Part shown: piece after piece, positions 15,879 to 24,636 of the stretch | Numbering within the stretch: the stretch's first letter is position 1 | How the letters are laid out: every line of letters begins with the position of its first letter | Assembly (NCBI GenBank): GCA_963711065.1 | Contig: CAVQCO010000002.1 | Location: 124,001 to 188,000 of the forward strand | Length of the DNA stretch: 64,000 bases | DNA from: Bog-473 sp963711065 | GTDB lineage: Bacteria; Actinomycetota; Acidimicrobiia; Acidimicrobiales; RAAP-2 | Reading direction: 5' to 3' | Position numbers and translations under genes: made by a program | Notes under the pieces: model-generated | Database searches by the model: none | Told to the model about the DNA's origin: nothing | The model's input: the letters and a program-made list of their open reading frames with translations, nothing else

Positions 15879-17986
15879 TGGTCGACGCGCATCTCGGGAC
15901 GATCGGAGTCTGGCTCGCCTTCGTGGCGAGCGTCGGCGGCGCCATCGTGCTCGGCATCGGGCTGGTCACCCGGCGAGGTGGCGCCGCGCCCGCGGGCAGC
16001 GCGGCACGGGCGACGGGCGACGGCAGGCTCCTGGCTCCCGTCATGCTGGTCGGCGCCCTCCTGGCGTCCGGGGCTATGGAGCACGCGCTCGTCACGCACG
16101 ACTTCGCGCTGGCCTTCGTGGCGGAGAACAACAGCACGGTCACGCCGCTCCTGTACTCGGTCACGGGGATGTGGTCGGCGCTGGCCGGGTCCATCCTGCT
16201 GTGGGGGCTCGTCCTCAGCGTGGTCTCGACGATCTTCGTCTGGCGCTACCGCCGCCAGGCCGTCGACCCCGTGATCCGCTGGGCCACGCTAGTGCTCTAC
16301 ATCGTGTCCGCCTTCTTCTTCGGGCTGATGATCGGGCCCGCCAACCCCTTCGTGACCGCCTCCGGCGTGACGCAGGGTCTCGGGCCCAACTCGCTCCTGC
16401 AGGACAATCCGCTGGTCGCCATCCACCCGCCGCTGCTCTACATCGGGTTCGTCCTCTTCACGGTCCCCTTCGCGTTCGCCATCGGGATGCTGGTCACGGG
16501 GCGGGTGGGGGATCGCTGGCAGGTCGAGTGCCGCCGCTGGACGCTGCTGGCGTTCACCTTTCTGTCGGTCGGCATCGTGCTTGGGGCCTGGTGGTCCTAC
16601 CAGGTGCTCGGGTGGGGCGGGTTCTGGGGCTGGGACCCGGTGGAGAACGCGGCGCTGCTTCCCTGGCTGTGCGGAACGGCCTATCTGCACTCGGTCCTCG
16701 TCCAGGAGCGGCGCGGCCTGATGCGCGTCTGGAACCTCTCGCTGTCCATCGCCACGTTCGCGCTCACCATCCTGGGCACCTTCCTCACGCGCTCCGGCGT
16801 CATCACCTCGGTGCACGCCTTCTCCCAGTCCTCCCTTGGCCCGTTGCTCATCGGGTTCTTCTTCGCGGTGATCATCGTGGGCTTCGGGCTCATCGCCTGG
16901 CGCGGCGACCGGCTCCGCTCGCCCGGAGGCATCGACGCGCCGCTGGGCCGGGAGGGTGCGTTCCTGCTCAACAACGTGCTCTTCGTCGGGTTCGCGTTCG
17001 TCGTGCTGCTCGGGACCGTGTACCCGCTCCTCTACGAGGCGCTGACGCAGCAGCAGGTCACCGTCGGCGCGCCGTTCTTCAACACCGTGGCGGTGCCCGC
17101 CGGCCTGACCCTCCTGTTCCTGATGGCCGTGGCACCGGTGCTCAGCTGGCGAAAAATGAGCGGGGCCGTGCTGTGGCAGCGCCTCGTGATCCCGGCGTGG
17201 GTCGGCGTGGGCACGGTCGTGCTGTGCGTGGCGGCGGGCCTCCGCGGCGGCGCCACCCTGATCGGGTTCGGGCTGGGCGCCATGGCGGCCGCGACGGCGG
17301 CACGAGCGCTCGTCCTCTCCGTGCGGGCCGCCCATGCCCGGCACGTCGGGTGGTGGCGCGGTCTCGTGGGCCGTGCCAACGGCGGCATGATCGTGCACCT
17401 CGGCGTCGTGCTGCTCGCCGTCGGTCTGATCGCGGCCACGTCCTACCGGCACCAGGCCGAGCTGGCGCTGCACCGGGGCACGGTCGTCAGCTACGGCGGG
17501 CACAGCTTCACCTTCGAGGGGCTGCGCACGGTGACGTCGCCGGTGCGGACGTCGCAGGAGGCGCTGGTCAAGGTGGACGGCGCGGTGTTCGCCCCGGCCA
17601 CGACCAGCTTCGGCAGCGCGCTGTCGGTCGTCGGCACGCCGGCGATCGACTCGGGTCTCTTCGGCGACGTCTACCTGACCTTCGACGCCGTGGGGGGCCT
17701 CGGCGCGACGTCGGGCAGCCAGGTCATCGACAACCTCCCCCGGGGATCGGTCGCGATCGGCGTGGTGGTCGAACCGCTGGTCGCCTGGCTGTGGGCCGGC
17801 GGCCTGCTGATCGGGCTCGGAGGGGTGCTGGCGCTCGTGCCCGGTTCCCGGCGCCGGGCCACGGAGCCCGCCTCGGCGCCGTCGGGGCTGGTCACCGGAC
17901 CCGAGCCCGACGAGCACAGCGACGAGGAGCAAGAGGCTCCAGAGCCGGTGGGCGCGCTGGTCGCGCGTGGGGTCAGCCCCGCATGA
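15878..17986 (+). CDS. ccmF: Cytochrome c heme ligation protein CcmF
   Basis: Large polytopic membrane protein of the heme lyase complex. 702 residues with about 15 hydrophobic segments, the WWSYQVLGWGGFWGWDPVEN heme-handling (WWD) motif around residue 250, and several conserved periplasmic histidines (IHPPLLYIG, VHAFSQSSLG). The acidic C-terminal tail (EPDEHSDEEQEAPEP) is unusual for the family but soluble and likely harmless. Coupled to ccmE and to ccmG by short overlaps. Confidence 0.95.
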   Translation: MVDAHLGTIGVWLAFVASVGGAIVLGIGLVTRRGGAAPAGSAARATGDGRLLAPVMLVGALLASGAMEHALVTHDFALAFVAENNSTVTPLLYSVTGMWSALAGSILLWGLVLSVVSTIFVWRYRRQAVDPVIRWATLVLYIVSAFFFGLMIGPANPFVTASGVTQGLGPNSLLQDNPLVAIHPPLLYIGFVLFTVPFAFAIGMLVTGRVGDRWQVECRRWTLLAFTFLSVGIVLGAWWSYQVLGWGGFWGWDPVENAALLPWLCGTAYLHSVLVQERRGLMRVWNLSLSIATFALTILGTFLTRSGVITSVHAFSQSSLGPLLIGFFFAVIIVGFGLIAWRGDRLRSPGGIDAPLGREGAFLLNNVLFVGFAFVVLLGTVYPLLYEALTQQQVTVGAPFFNTVAVPAGLTLLFLMAVAPVLSWRKMSGAVLWQRLVIPAWVGVGTVVLCVAAGLRGGATLIGFGLGAMAAATAARALVLSVRAAHARHVGWWRGLVGRANGGMIVHLGVVLLAVGLIAATSYRHQAELALHRGTVVSYGGHSFTFEGLRTVTSPVRTSQEALVKVDGAVFAPATTSFGSALSVVGTPAIDSGLFGDVYLTFDAVGGLGATSGSQVIDNLPRGSVAIGVVVEPLVAWLWAGGLLIGLGGVLALVPGSRRRATEPASAPSGLVTGPEPDEHSDEEQEAPEPVGALVARGVSPA

Positions 17987-18555
17987 CGGTCCGCCGCCAC
18001 CACCCGGTCCGCTGGGTGGCGGGCGCCGTCCTCGTGGTGCTCGTCGTCGTGGGCGTCGCCCTCGCCACCCGCACGCCGCAGGAGGCCACGAACGTCGCCA
18101 GTCCGCTGCTCGGGCACCAGGCGCCCGACTTCACGGGGCGCGACCTCACCACGGGTTCCCCGGTCTCCCTGTCCTCGCTGCGGGGCCACGCCGTGCTCGT
18201 CAACTTCTTCGCCAGCTGGTGCATCCCCTGCCAGCAGGAGGCGCCGGACCTCTCCCGCTTCTACTACCAGCAGCAGCACACCGCCGGCGGGGCCGCCATG
18301 GTGAGCGTGGTGTTCCACGACACGACGGGCACCGCGAGGAAGTTCCTGCGCGACAACGGCGACCTGTGGCCCGCCGTCAGCGACCCCGGCGGGACCATCG
18401 CGGCGCGCTACGGCGTCACCGGGCCGCCCACGACCTTCGTGATCGCCCCCTCCGGGCGCGTCGCCGCCGTGCTCGAAGGCCCGGCGACACAGAAGAACCT
18501 CGAGACGTACCTGCGCGCCGCCGACGCGGCCCACGCCCCGGCGCCCGATGCCTGA
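17983..18555 (+). CDS. ccmG: Thioredoxin-like CcmG/DsbE
   Basis: Membrane-anchored extracytoplasmic thiol reductase that keeps the apocytochrome CXXCH cysteines reduced; electrons come from CcdA (encoded at 8622-9452). The 190-residue protein has an N-terminal anchor (residues ~11-29), the active site FASWCIPC with Cys80 and Cys83, and the cis-proline loop GPPTT. ATGA overlap with ccmF and an 8-nt overlap with ccmH. Confidence 0.92.
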   Translation: MTVRRHHPVRWVAGAVLVVLVVVGVALATRTPQEATNVASPLLGHQAPDFTGRDLTTGSPVSLSSLRGHAVLVNFFASWCIPCQQEAPDLSRFYYQQQHTAGGAAMVSVVFHDTTGTARKFLRDNGDLWPAVSDPGGTIAARYGVTGPPTTFVIAPSGRVAAVLEGPATQKNLETYLRAADAAHAPAPDA

Positions 18556-18997
18556 GCCTGCGTCGCGGCTGCCCCTGTGGGCCCGCGTGGCCCTCCCGCT
18601 GGTGGTGCTGGCGGTCGCGCTGGTCGTCGGGAGCGGTGTCTTCGACTCGGCCACTCCCACGACCGCCCAGCGCGCCGCTGCGATCGAGGCCGGTGTGCGC
18701 TGTCCCTCGTGCACCGACCTCTCGGTGGCGCAGTCGAATGCCACGACGGCCATCGCCGTGCGCCACCAGATCGAGGGCATGGTGGCGGCGGGGCGCTCCA
18801 CCGCCGAGATCGACCAGGAGCTCGTCGCGGAGTACGGCGAGACCATCCTGCTGGTCCCGCCCGACGCCGGGGGCGTCCCCCTGATCTGGCTCGTGCCGCT
18901 CGTCTTCGGCGTCGCCGCGCTGGCGGGCGTCGGCGTCGTCTTCTGGCGCCGCAGCCGAGCCTTCGAGGCCCTCAAGGCGCACGAGCCCGTGGCATGA
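18548..18997 (+). CDS. ccmH: Cytochrome c biogenesis protein CcmH/CycL
   Basis: Anchored thiol oxidoreductase of the heme ligation complex. The 149-residue protein has the CcmH active site as VRCPSC with Cys52 and Cys55 (LRCPxCQ in most relatives), followed by the conserved SNATTAIAVRHQI helix region and a C-terminal membrane helix (residues ~114-135). The N-terminal hydrophobic stretch is a signal anchor. A short CcmH of the alpha-proteobacterial CcmH/CycL kind; the TPR part is a separate gene, ccmI, next door. Confidence 0.92.
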   Translation: MPEPASRLPLWARVALPLVVLAVALVVGSGVFDSATPTTAQRAAAIEAGVRCPSCTDLSVAQSNATTAIAVRHQIEGMVAAGRSTAEIDQELVAEYGETILLVPPDAGGVPLIWLVPLVFGVAALAGVGVVFWRRSRAFEALKAHEPVA

Positions 18998-19852
18998 CGG
19001 TGGACGGATCGCCCACGGTGGCGCCCCCGGACGAGCCTGGGCGTGACGACCGCTGGTACCTCGCCGATGAACGGGACTTCCTGCGACGCTCCCTCCAGGA
19101 CGCGGAACGCGAGCACGAGGCGGGCGACCTGTCCGACGAGGACCACAGGGTCCTCGTCGCGCGCGATGCGGCGCGCCTGGCCGAGGTGGAGGCTGAGCTC
19201 GCGGTGTTGGGTCCCGTGCCGGTGTCGCCGGCGGCCGCCGAGCCGGCCGCCGGGGCCGAGCGGCGTCCACTTCCCCTCTGGCGGCGGATCGGCATCGTGG
19301 CGGCGTGCCTGCTGATCGCCGCCGGCGGCGTGATCCTCGTGACGCACTTCGTGCAGTCCCGCCAGCCCGGTCAGGCCTCGTCGGGGAGCATCAGCGTGTC
19401 GCGGGCCCAACTCATCGAGCAGCAGCTGGGGCAGGCGGCGGCGCTGAACAACAAGGGCAACGTCAAGGGCGCGCTCGAGCTTTACGACAAGGTGCTCTCG
19501 GAGGACCCCGCGAACCCCGCCGCGCTCGGCCTATGCCGGGTACCTGCAGTGGGACCTGGGGTCGACCGCCCACGTGACCTCGCTGGTGAGGATCGGCCGC
19601 GCCGAGATCGAGACTGCGCTCAGGGACGCCCCCACCTTCTACCAGGCACATCTCTTCGAGGGCCTCGTCCTCGAGAACCAGGACCACGACCACGCCGCCG
19701 CCGTGACCCAGTTCAACGACTTCCTGGCCGACGGGCCGCCCGCCGCCGAGCTGCCCCAGGTGGCGCCGCTGGTGGCGGGGGCGTACCGGAGCGCCGGCGA
19801 ACCGCTCCCCGCGGCGTTCTCGGGCGCGGCGGCGGGGTCCTCAGCCCCGTAG
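18994..19852 (+). CDS. ccmI: CcmI-like TPR protein, interrupted by a +1 frameshift at 19528
   Basis: Apocytochrome c chaperone of the heme ligation complex. Residues 1-90 are a charged helical cytosolic part (DEDHRVLVARDAARLAEVEAE, the typical CcmI N-terminal coil), then a membrane segment and TPR helices. The frame is lost at 19528-19529. With one G fewer, NPAALAYAGYLQWDLGSTAH leads straight into the second frame, which ends at 19852 with TPR-like sequence (FYQAHLFEGLVLENQDHDHA). The unshifted frame runs to 19935 in nonsense. The gene ends 12 nt inside the convergent cysteine desulfurase gene. A single-base indel in the sequence is the simplest reading. Confidence 0.8.
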
Positions 19853-20989
19853 GGCCCGCAGGTCGGCCACGACCGCGGCGAACGCGTCGGCGAAGGCGGC
19901 ACAGTCCGCGTCGGTGGTCGTCCAGCCGACGCTGACCCGCAGCGAGTGGCTCGGGTCCACGCCCATCGCCTCGAGGACCGGTGAGGGCTCGATGCTCTCC
20001 GACGAGCAGGCCGAGCCCGAGTGGACGGCCACGCCGGCACGGTCCAGGCCGATCAGCACCGGCTCCGCCTCCACGCCGTTGACCCCGAGGCACACGAGGT
20101 GGGGCAACCGGTCCCCGGTGGCGGCGGGCCCGACCACCTCGACTCCGTCGACCGCCAGTGCGGCGCCGACGACCCCGGCGATCTGCCTCCGGGCGTCCGC
20201 CGCCTCCGTGAGGATCGCCTGCTGCCCTCCGCCGGCCAGCGCCGCCGCCGCGGCCCCGAAGGCGGCCAGCGCGGGGAGCGGCTCCAGGCCGGCGCGCCGT
20301 CCGCGCTCCTGCTCGCCGCCCACGAGGAGCGGCTCGAACCGGGCGCCGCGACGGACGATCAGCGCACCGGCGCCGGGCACCCCACCGAGCTTGTGCGCGC
20401 TGACGCTGACCAGGTCCGCATCGAGCTCCCCCAGGTCCATCGGCACGTGGCCGCAGGCCGCGGCGGCGTCCACGTGCACCGGGACGCCCGCCTCCCGGCA
20501 CAACGAGACGACGGCGCCCACCGGTTGGAGCGTGCCCACCTCGTGGTTGCCCCACTGGCAGTGCACCAGGGCGGGGCGGGGTGTGGCGTCGGACGCCAGG
20601 CGGTCGCGCAGCGCGTCCACGTCGAGCCGGCCCGAGGCGTCCACCGGCAAGGCCTCCGTCGGTGCGGCCCGCGCCGAGGCGTCGCGGACGGCGGAATGCT
20701 CCACGCCGGCGCACACGACCGGGGCACCCGGCGCCGCCCGGGTGGCCCCCCAGACCGCCGCGTTGATGGCCTCGGTCCCACCCGACGTGAACACCACCTG
20801 GCGGGATGCGACGCCGACCAGGCCGGCCACCTGGTCGCGCGCCGCTTCCAGCGCGTCCCGGACCGTCCGCCCCTCCTCGTGGAGCCGGCCGGGGTCACCC
20901 GCCGGGAGCGCCGCCCAGCGCGCCAGGGCGGCGACCGCCTCGGGCCGTGGGGGCGTCGTGCTGGCGTGGTCGAGATAGGCGCGAGCCAC
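19841..20989 (-). CDS. Cysteine desulfurase, IscS/NifS type
   Basis: PLP enzyme that moves sulfur from L-cysteine to an acceptor for Fe-S clusters or tRNA thiolation. 382 residues. Seen: YLDHASTT at the N-terminus, the FTSGGTEA loop at 67-74, PLP lysine Lys200 in SVSAHKLGG, and the mobile-loop nucleophile Cys328 in SGSACSS, the long-loop class I (NifS/IscS) form. It is followed in the same direction upstream by a SufR-like regulator (6-nt gap), which points to Fe-S assembly rather than only tRNA modification. No IscU or SufE-like partner lies here. Confidence 0.92.
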   Translation of the reverse strand: MARAYLDHASTTPPRPEAVAALARWAALPAGDPGRLHEEGRTVRDALEAARDQVAGLVGVASRQVVFTSGGTEAINAAVWGATRAAPGAPVVCAGVEHSAVRDASARAAPTEALPVDASGRLDVDALRDRLASDATPRPALVHCQWGNHEVGTLQPVGAVVSLCREAGVPVHVDAAAACGHVPMDLGELDADLVSVSAHKLGGVPGAGALIVRRGARFEPLLVGGEQERGRRAGLEPLPALAAFGAAAAALAGGGQQAILTEAADARRQIAGVVGAALAVDGVEVVGPAATGDRLPHLVCLGVNGVEAEPVLIGLDRAGVAVHSGSACSSESIEPSPVLEAMGVDPSHSLRVSVGWTTTDADCAAFADAFAAVVADLRALRG

Positions 20990-20995
20990 GGAGGC

Positions 20996-21742
20996 TCAGG
21001 CAGACGCGGTGCAGGCGTCGTCGCCGCGGGCGCGCGACGACAGGATCACGGGCAGCGCCCGCTGCGACGCGGTGCCGCACAACCCGGCCAGCAGTCCCTT
21101 GATCATGCCCCGGTCCACCGCGCACAGGACCGGGTTCGTGCTGCTGGCGTCGCCGAAGGGACATTGCTCGGCGATGACGGCGGTGGTCTCGCCCCGGTCC
21201 TCGGCGTGCGCCGCGAAGCCGTGGGCGGTCAGGGTCTCGGCCACCACGTGCATGGCGGCCCGGACGGTCCGTTGGCCCTCGTTGGGCGTCATGCGCGACG
21301 CCAGTGAGCGCCCGTACTCCTCGCCCACGTGGGCGGCCATCTCCTCTGCCTCATCGGGGCCGAGGCGCCGCATGGCCTCGCCGAGCAGCCGCATGAGCAG
21401 GTCGTCGCGGCGCTGCATGAGGCCGAGTGACAGCTCCTCCTCCACGCAGAAGTACCGCTTGGACGGACGGCCGGCGCCGGCCGCCGTGCGGCCCGTCTCG
21501 ACCCGCAGGTAGCCCCCGTCGACGAGCCGCTGCAGGTGGTGGCGCGCCACGTTGGGGTGCAGGGAGAAGGTGGTGGCCACCTCGGTCGCCGTCACCCCGG
21601 GCACGGCGCGCACGTGGAGGAAGATGTCGCGCCGGGTCGGGTCGCCGAAGGCCGCCGCAACGGCCGCCACCGCCGCGCTGAACCGGCCGTCGTCCGCGGC
21701 GGCCGGCCGTTCGGGCTCGACCGTGATCGGCACGGTGCTCAT
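20996..21742 (-). CDS. SufR-like Fe-S sensing HTH repressor
   Basis: A 248-residue winged-helix regulator. The N-terminal half has an ArsR/DeoR-like HTH (TRRDIFLHV, then ATEVATTFSLHPNVARHHLQ). The C-terminal half carries Cys194 (EQCPFG), Cys207 and Cys222, the spacing and context of the [4Fe-4S]-binding cysteines of SufR, plus a further Cys244 near the end. SufR represses Fe-S assembly genes when it holds a cluster. Here it lies upstream of a cysteine desulfurase in the same direction and divergent from mrp. A GGTAG-T-CTACC palindrome overlaps its own -10 box. Confidence 0.8.
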   Translation of the reverse strand: MSTVPITVEPERPAAADDGRFSAAVAAVAAAFGDPTRRDIFLHVRAVPGVTATEVATTFSLHPNVARHHLQRLVDGGYLRVETGRTAAGAGRPSKRYFCVEEELSLGLMQRRDDLLMRLLGEAMRRLGPDEAEEMAAHVGEEYGRSLASRMTPNEGQRTVRAAMHVVAETLTAHGFAAHAEDRGETTAVIAEQCPFGDASSTNPVLCAVDRGMIKGLLAGLCGTASQRALPVILSSRARGDDACTASA

Positions 21743-21746
21743 GCTG

Positions 21747-21757
21747 GGTAGTCTACC
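21747..21757. promoter_or_regulatory. GGTAGTCTACC palindrome over the sufR-like -10 box
   Basis: Perfect inverted repeat GGTAG-T-CTACC. On the minus strand it contains TAGACT, a -10-type box ending 7 nt before the ATG (21742), so binding would block a leaderless promoter. Autoregulation by the SufR-like protein is inferred from position; it differs from the SufR sites known to me. Confidence 0.5.
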
Positions 21758-21848
21758 GAGGGATCAGCCCTTCGAGCTGGGGTGACGCGGGTTGTGCTCC
21801 GCCGGCCGTGCGTCGCCGGACCCGATCCCGTCCGAGACGAGGGAGTGC

Positions 21849-23027
21849 ATGGCAGCAGACCAGTCACAGATCGAGGCTGCGCTCAACGCGGTCGAGGACC
21901 CCGAGCTGGGCCTGACGCTCGGTGACCTCGGCCTCCTGCGCACGGTGCGGCCCCGCCGCCGCCGGGTGCTGGTCGAGGTGGCGTTGCCGGTGGCGGCCTG
22001 GCCGGGGACCGACGAGCTGGCCGAGGAGATCCATCGGGCCGCGTCGGCGGTGCCGGGGGTCGAGGAGGTCGAGCTCGAGTTCGTGGTGATGACCGACGAG
22101 GAACGCACCGCGCTGCGGCACCGGCTCCGTGCCGGCATGCTCGGCGACGTCGAAGGCGCGGGGCCCGAACCGGCGGGCGGGCACGGGCACGACCACGGGG
22201 GGCACGGCCACGCGCACGCGGCGCCGGTGCCCGCCTTCCTCGCCCCCGACGCCAAGACCCGCGTCATCGGCATCTCCTCGGGCAAGGGAGGCGTCGGCAA
22301 GTCGACGGTGACGGTGAACCTCGCCATCGCGCTGGCCCAGGCCGGCCATCGGGTCGGGCTGCTCGACGCCGACGTCTACGGCTTCTCGGTGCCCAAGATG
22401 CTCGGGACCGACCACGATCCGGTGATCATCGGCGACATCGTCATCCCGACGTCGGCCCACGGCGTGCGCTGCCTCTCCATGGGCTACTTCGTGCCCGACG
22501 ACCAACCGGTCATCTGGCGCGGCCCGATGCTGCACAAGGCAATCCAGCAGTTCCTGACCGATGCCTACTGGGGCGAGCCCGACTTCTTGCTCGTCGACAT
22601 GCCACCCGGCACCGGTGACGTCGCGCTGACGCTGGCCGAGGTGATGCCACGGGCGGAGATCGTCGTGGTGACGACGCCCCAACCGGCGGCCCAGCGCGTC
22701 GCCCAGCGCTCGGCCTTCGCGGCGCGCCGGCTCAAGCTGTCGGTGCGGGGCGTCGTCGAGAACATGAGCTGGTTCACCGGCGACGACGGCACCCGCTACG
22801 AGCTGTTCGGGGCAGGCGGGGGCGAGACCCTGGCGGCGGACCTCGGGGTCCCGCTCCTCGGACGGGTGCCCCTGGTCAGCGCCGTGCGGCTCGGCGGCGA
22901 CGAGGGCCATCCGGTCATGGCGGTCGATCCGGGGAGCGAGGCGGGGCAGACCTTCCGGGCGATCGCCGAGAAGCTGGCCGCGCTCGGTCCGGCCCGCGTC
23001 TACCGGCGCGAGCTCAGCTTGCGCTGA
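21849..23027 (+). CDS. mrp: Mrp/NBP35-type P-loop ATPase (Fe-S carrier family)
   Basis: Cytoplasmic ATPase of the ApbC/Mrp family used in Fe-S cluster transfer. 392 residues: an N-terminal MIP18/DUF59 domain (DPELGLTLGDLGLL, residues ~17-95), a His-rich linker at 110-124 (GHGHDHGGHGHAHAA), and the deviant Walker A SSGKGGVGKS at 143-152 with DMPPGTGD downstream. The usual C-terminal CXXC for the shared cluster is absent; its place after VVENMSWF reads TGDDGTRYELFG. Actinobacterial Mrp proteins commonly lack it. Context next to the SufR-like and desulfurase genes supports an Fe-S role. It overlaps the convergent diguanylate cyclase gene by 14 nt. Confidence 0.9.
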   Translation: MAADQSQIEAALNAVEDPELGLTLGDLGLLRTVRPRRRRVLVEVALPVAAWPGTDELAEEIHRAASAVPGVEEVELEFVVMTDEERTALRHRLRAGMLGDVEGAGPEPAGGHGHDHGGHGHAHAAPVPAFLAPDAKTRVIGISSGKGGVGKSTVTVNLAIALAQAGHRVGLLDADVYGFSVPKMLGTDHDPVIIGDIVIPTSAHGVRCLSMGYFVPDDQPVIWRGPMLHKAIQQFLTDAYWGEPDFLLVDMPPGTGDVALTLAEVMPRAEIVVVTTPQPAAQRVAQRSAFAARRLKLSVRGVVENMSWFTGDDGTRYELFGAGGGETLAADLGVPLLGRVPLVSAVRLGGDEGHPVMAVDPGSEAGQTFRAIAEKLAALGPARVYRRELSLR

Positions 23028-24636
23028 GCCTGGAGGCGCGTGTGGGGCTGAGACCCCACTTGAGGTTGGCGACGTCGCGCGCGTTGCTGTGGTAGAGCAC
23101 GACCTGATCGCGGCCCGAGCGCTTCGCGTCGTACATGGCGTTGTCGGCGTCCCGGAGGAGCATGGCGGGTGCGGCCGTGGCATCCTGCGTGACGACGAGG
23201 CCGATGCTGGCCGTGACGACCAGGTGCGCGTCGCCGACGTCCACCGGAGCGCCCAGACCCCGGCGGATGCGCTCGGCCATGTCCAACGCATCGGCCTCGT
23301 GGTCCACCTCGGCGAAGGCCACGAACTCGTCGCCACCGAAGCGGGCGACCACGTCCACCCCGCGCGTCATGGAGGTGAGCCGGTTGGCCATCTCGTTGAG
23401 GACGGCGTCCCCGGACGAATGGTCGGCCCGGTCGTTCACCAGCTTGAAGCGGTCCAGGTCGATGAACATCACCGCCAGCGCGGCGCGGCGCCGCCCCACG
23501 TGGCGCAGCGACTCGTGCAACCGGTCGACGAACAGGCTGCGGGTGGCCAGCCCGGTCAGCCCGTCGTGCGACGCCTGGAAGGCCATCTGCTCCGCCATTT
23601 CGCAACGCTCGATCGCGAGTCCGACCATGTTCGCCAGCTCGTCGAGCTTGCGCAGCTCCTCGCTGCCGAAATAGGGCATGTAGGGGCTGATCTTCACGGC
23701 AAGCGAGTGCGACGCGCCGCTGTGGGTCTGCACCGTGACCCGACGGCTCGGCTCGTCGCCTCCGTCCCGGTCGAAGCCCCGGGCGGCGAACCTCTCGTTG
23801 TCGGGCCAGATCGGATGACGGGCCACGACGGTGCCGTCGCCGGCGAGGAGGGCGGCCTCGGAGGCGCCGACGAGCGCGCACACGTGGGGGAGGAGGTGTT
23901 CGGCCACGTCCCGCGAGTCGCCGGCCGACACCAGTTCGCCGATCGCCCGTCGGAACGCCAGGTCCTCCTTGCGGCTCAGGAAGACCCGCATGAAGGAGGG
24001 GAGGACGAGGGCGACCAGGAACAGGATCCCCATGGCCACCGTGACGGCCTGCGTCACCAGCTTCACCGTCGGCCCCTGCCAGCCGAGGGCGGCGACGACC
24101 ACCTGCACCTCGAGCCCGGCGACCGCGATGGCGAGCAGGCGCATCCGCGAGGACGCGATCAGCGGTTCACCCTTCCCCGCCACGAACAGCCGGACGACGA
24201 CATAGGTGAAGAGGAAGCCGAAGGCGACCGCGAAGGCGACGCGGTAGGCGAGGAAGTGGGGCGGTGGCGGCATCCCCGGGGCCGGCAGATACGAGAGGGT
24301 GAACGTGAAGGCGATGATCCCGGCCGTGACCCCGGCCGCGAGGGAGCGGACGGCCCGGCTCGGGGCGCGGAAGGTCGCGGCGAAGCGGAACAGGCAGTAC
24401 GGCACCACGAGCAGCAGCGCAATGAGGGACTTCGCCACGTACTGGTGCGCGGCCAACGAAGGATCGATCCTCACGAACAGCGACAGACCGCCGAGGACGG
24501 CGAACGAGAGCGCGACCCAACCGGCACCGCGGATCCTGTGGCGAACCCATTGCAACGTGGTGAGCGCCGCCAACAACACGAACTCCACGAGGGAGACGTC
24601 GGAGAGGACCTGAGTCCAGTGTGTCAACTTGTGCAC
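23014..24636 (-). CDS. Membrane GAF-like/GGDEF diguanylate cyclase
   Basis: Makes c-di-GMP from two GTP at the inner face of the membrane. 540 residues: about seven hydrophobic segments in residues ~15-240, a GAF-like sensory region at ~255-365, then the GGDEF domain with the intact active site FGGDEF (GGDEF at 434-438). The allosteric RxxD site is also present, RGVD at 425-428, exactly five residues before GGDEF, so product inhibition is expected. No EAL domain. GTG start 24636 lies after GGAGGAGGG. It overlaps mrp tail-to-tail. The input signal is unknown. Confidence 0.9.
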   Translation of the reverse strand: MHKLTHWTQVLSDVSLVEFVLLAALTTLQWVRHRIRGAGWVALSFAVLGGLSLFVRIDPSLAAHQYVAKSLIALLLVVPYCLFRFAATFRAPSRAVRSLAAGVTAGIIAFTFTLSYLPAPGMPPPPHFLAYRVAFAVAFGFLFTYVVVRLFVAGKGEPLIASSRMRLLAIAVAGLEVQVVVAALGWQGPTVKLVTQAVTVAMGILFLVALVLPSFMRVFLSRKEDLAFRRAIGELVSAGDSRDVAEHLLPHVCALVGASEAALLAGDGTVVARHPIWPDNERFAARGFDRDGGDEPSRRVTVQTHSGASHSLAVKISPYMPYFGSEELRKLDELANMVGLAIERCEMAEQMAFQASHDGLTGLATRSLFVDRLHESLRHVGRRRAALAVMFIDLDRFKLVNDRADHSSGDAVLNEMANRLTSMTRGVDVVARFGGDEFVAFAEVDHEADALDMAERIRRGLGAPVDVGDAHLVVTASIGLVVTQDATAAPAMLLRDADNAMYDAKRSGRDQVVLYHSNARDVANLKWGLSPTRASRLSAS

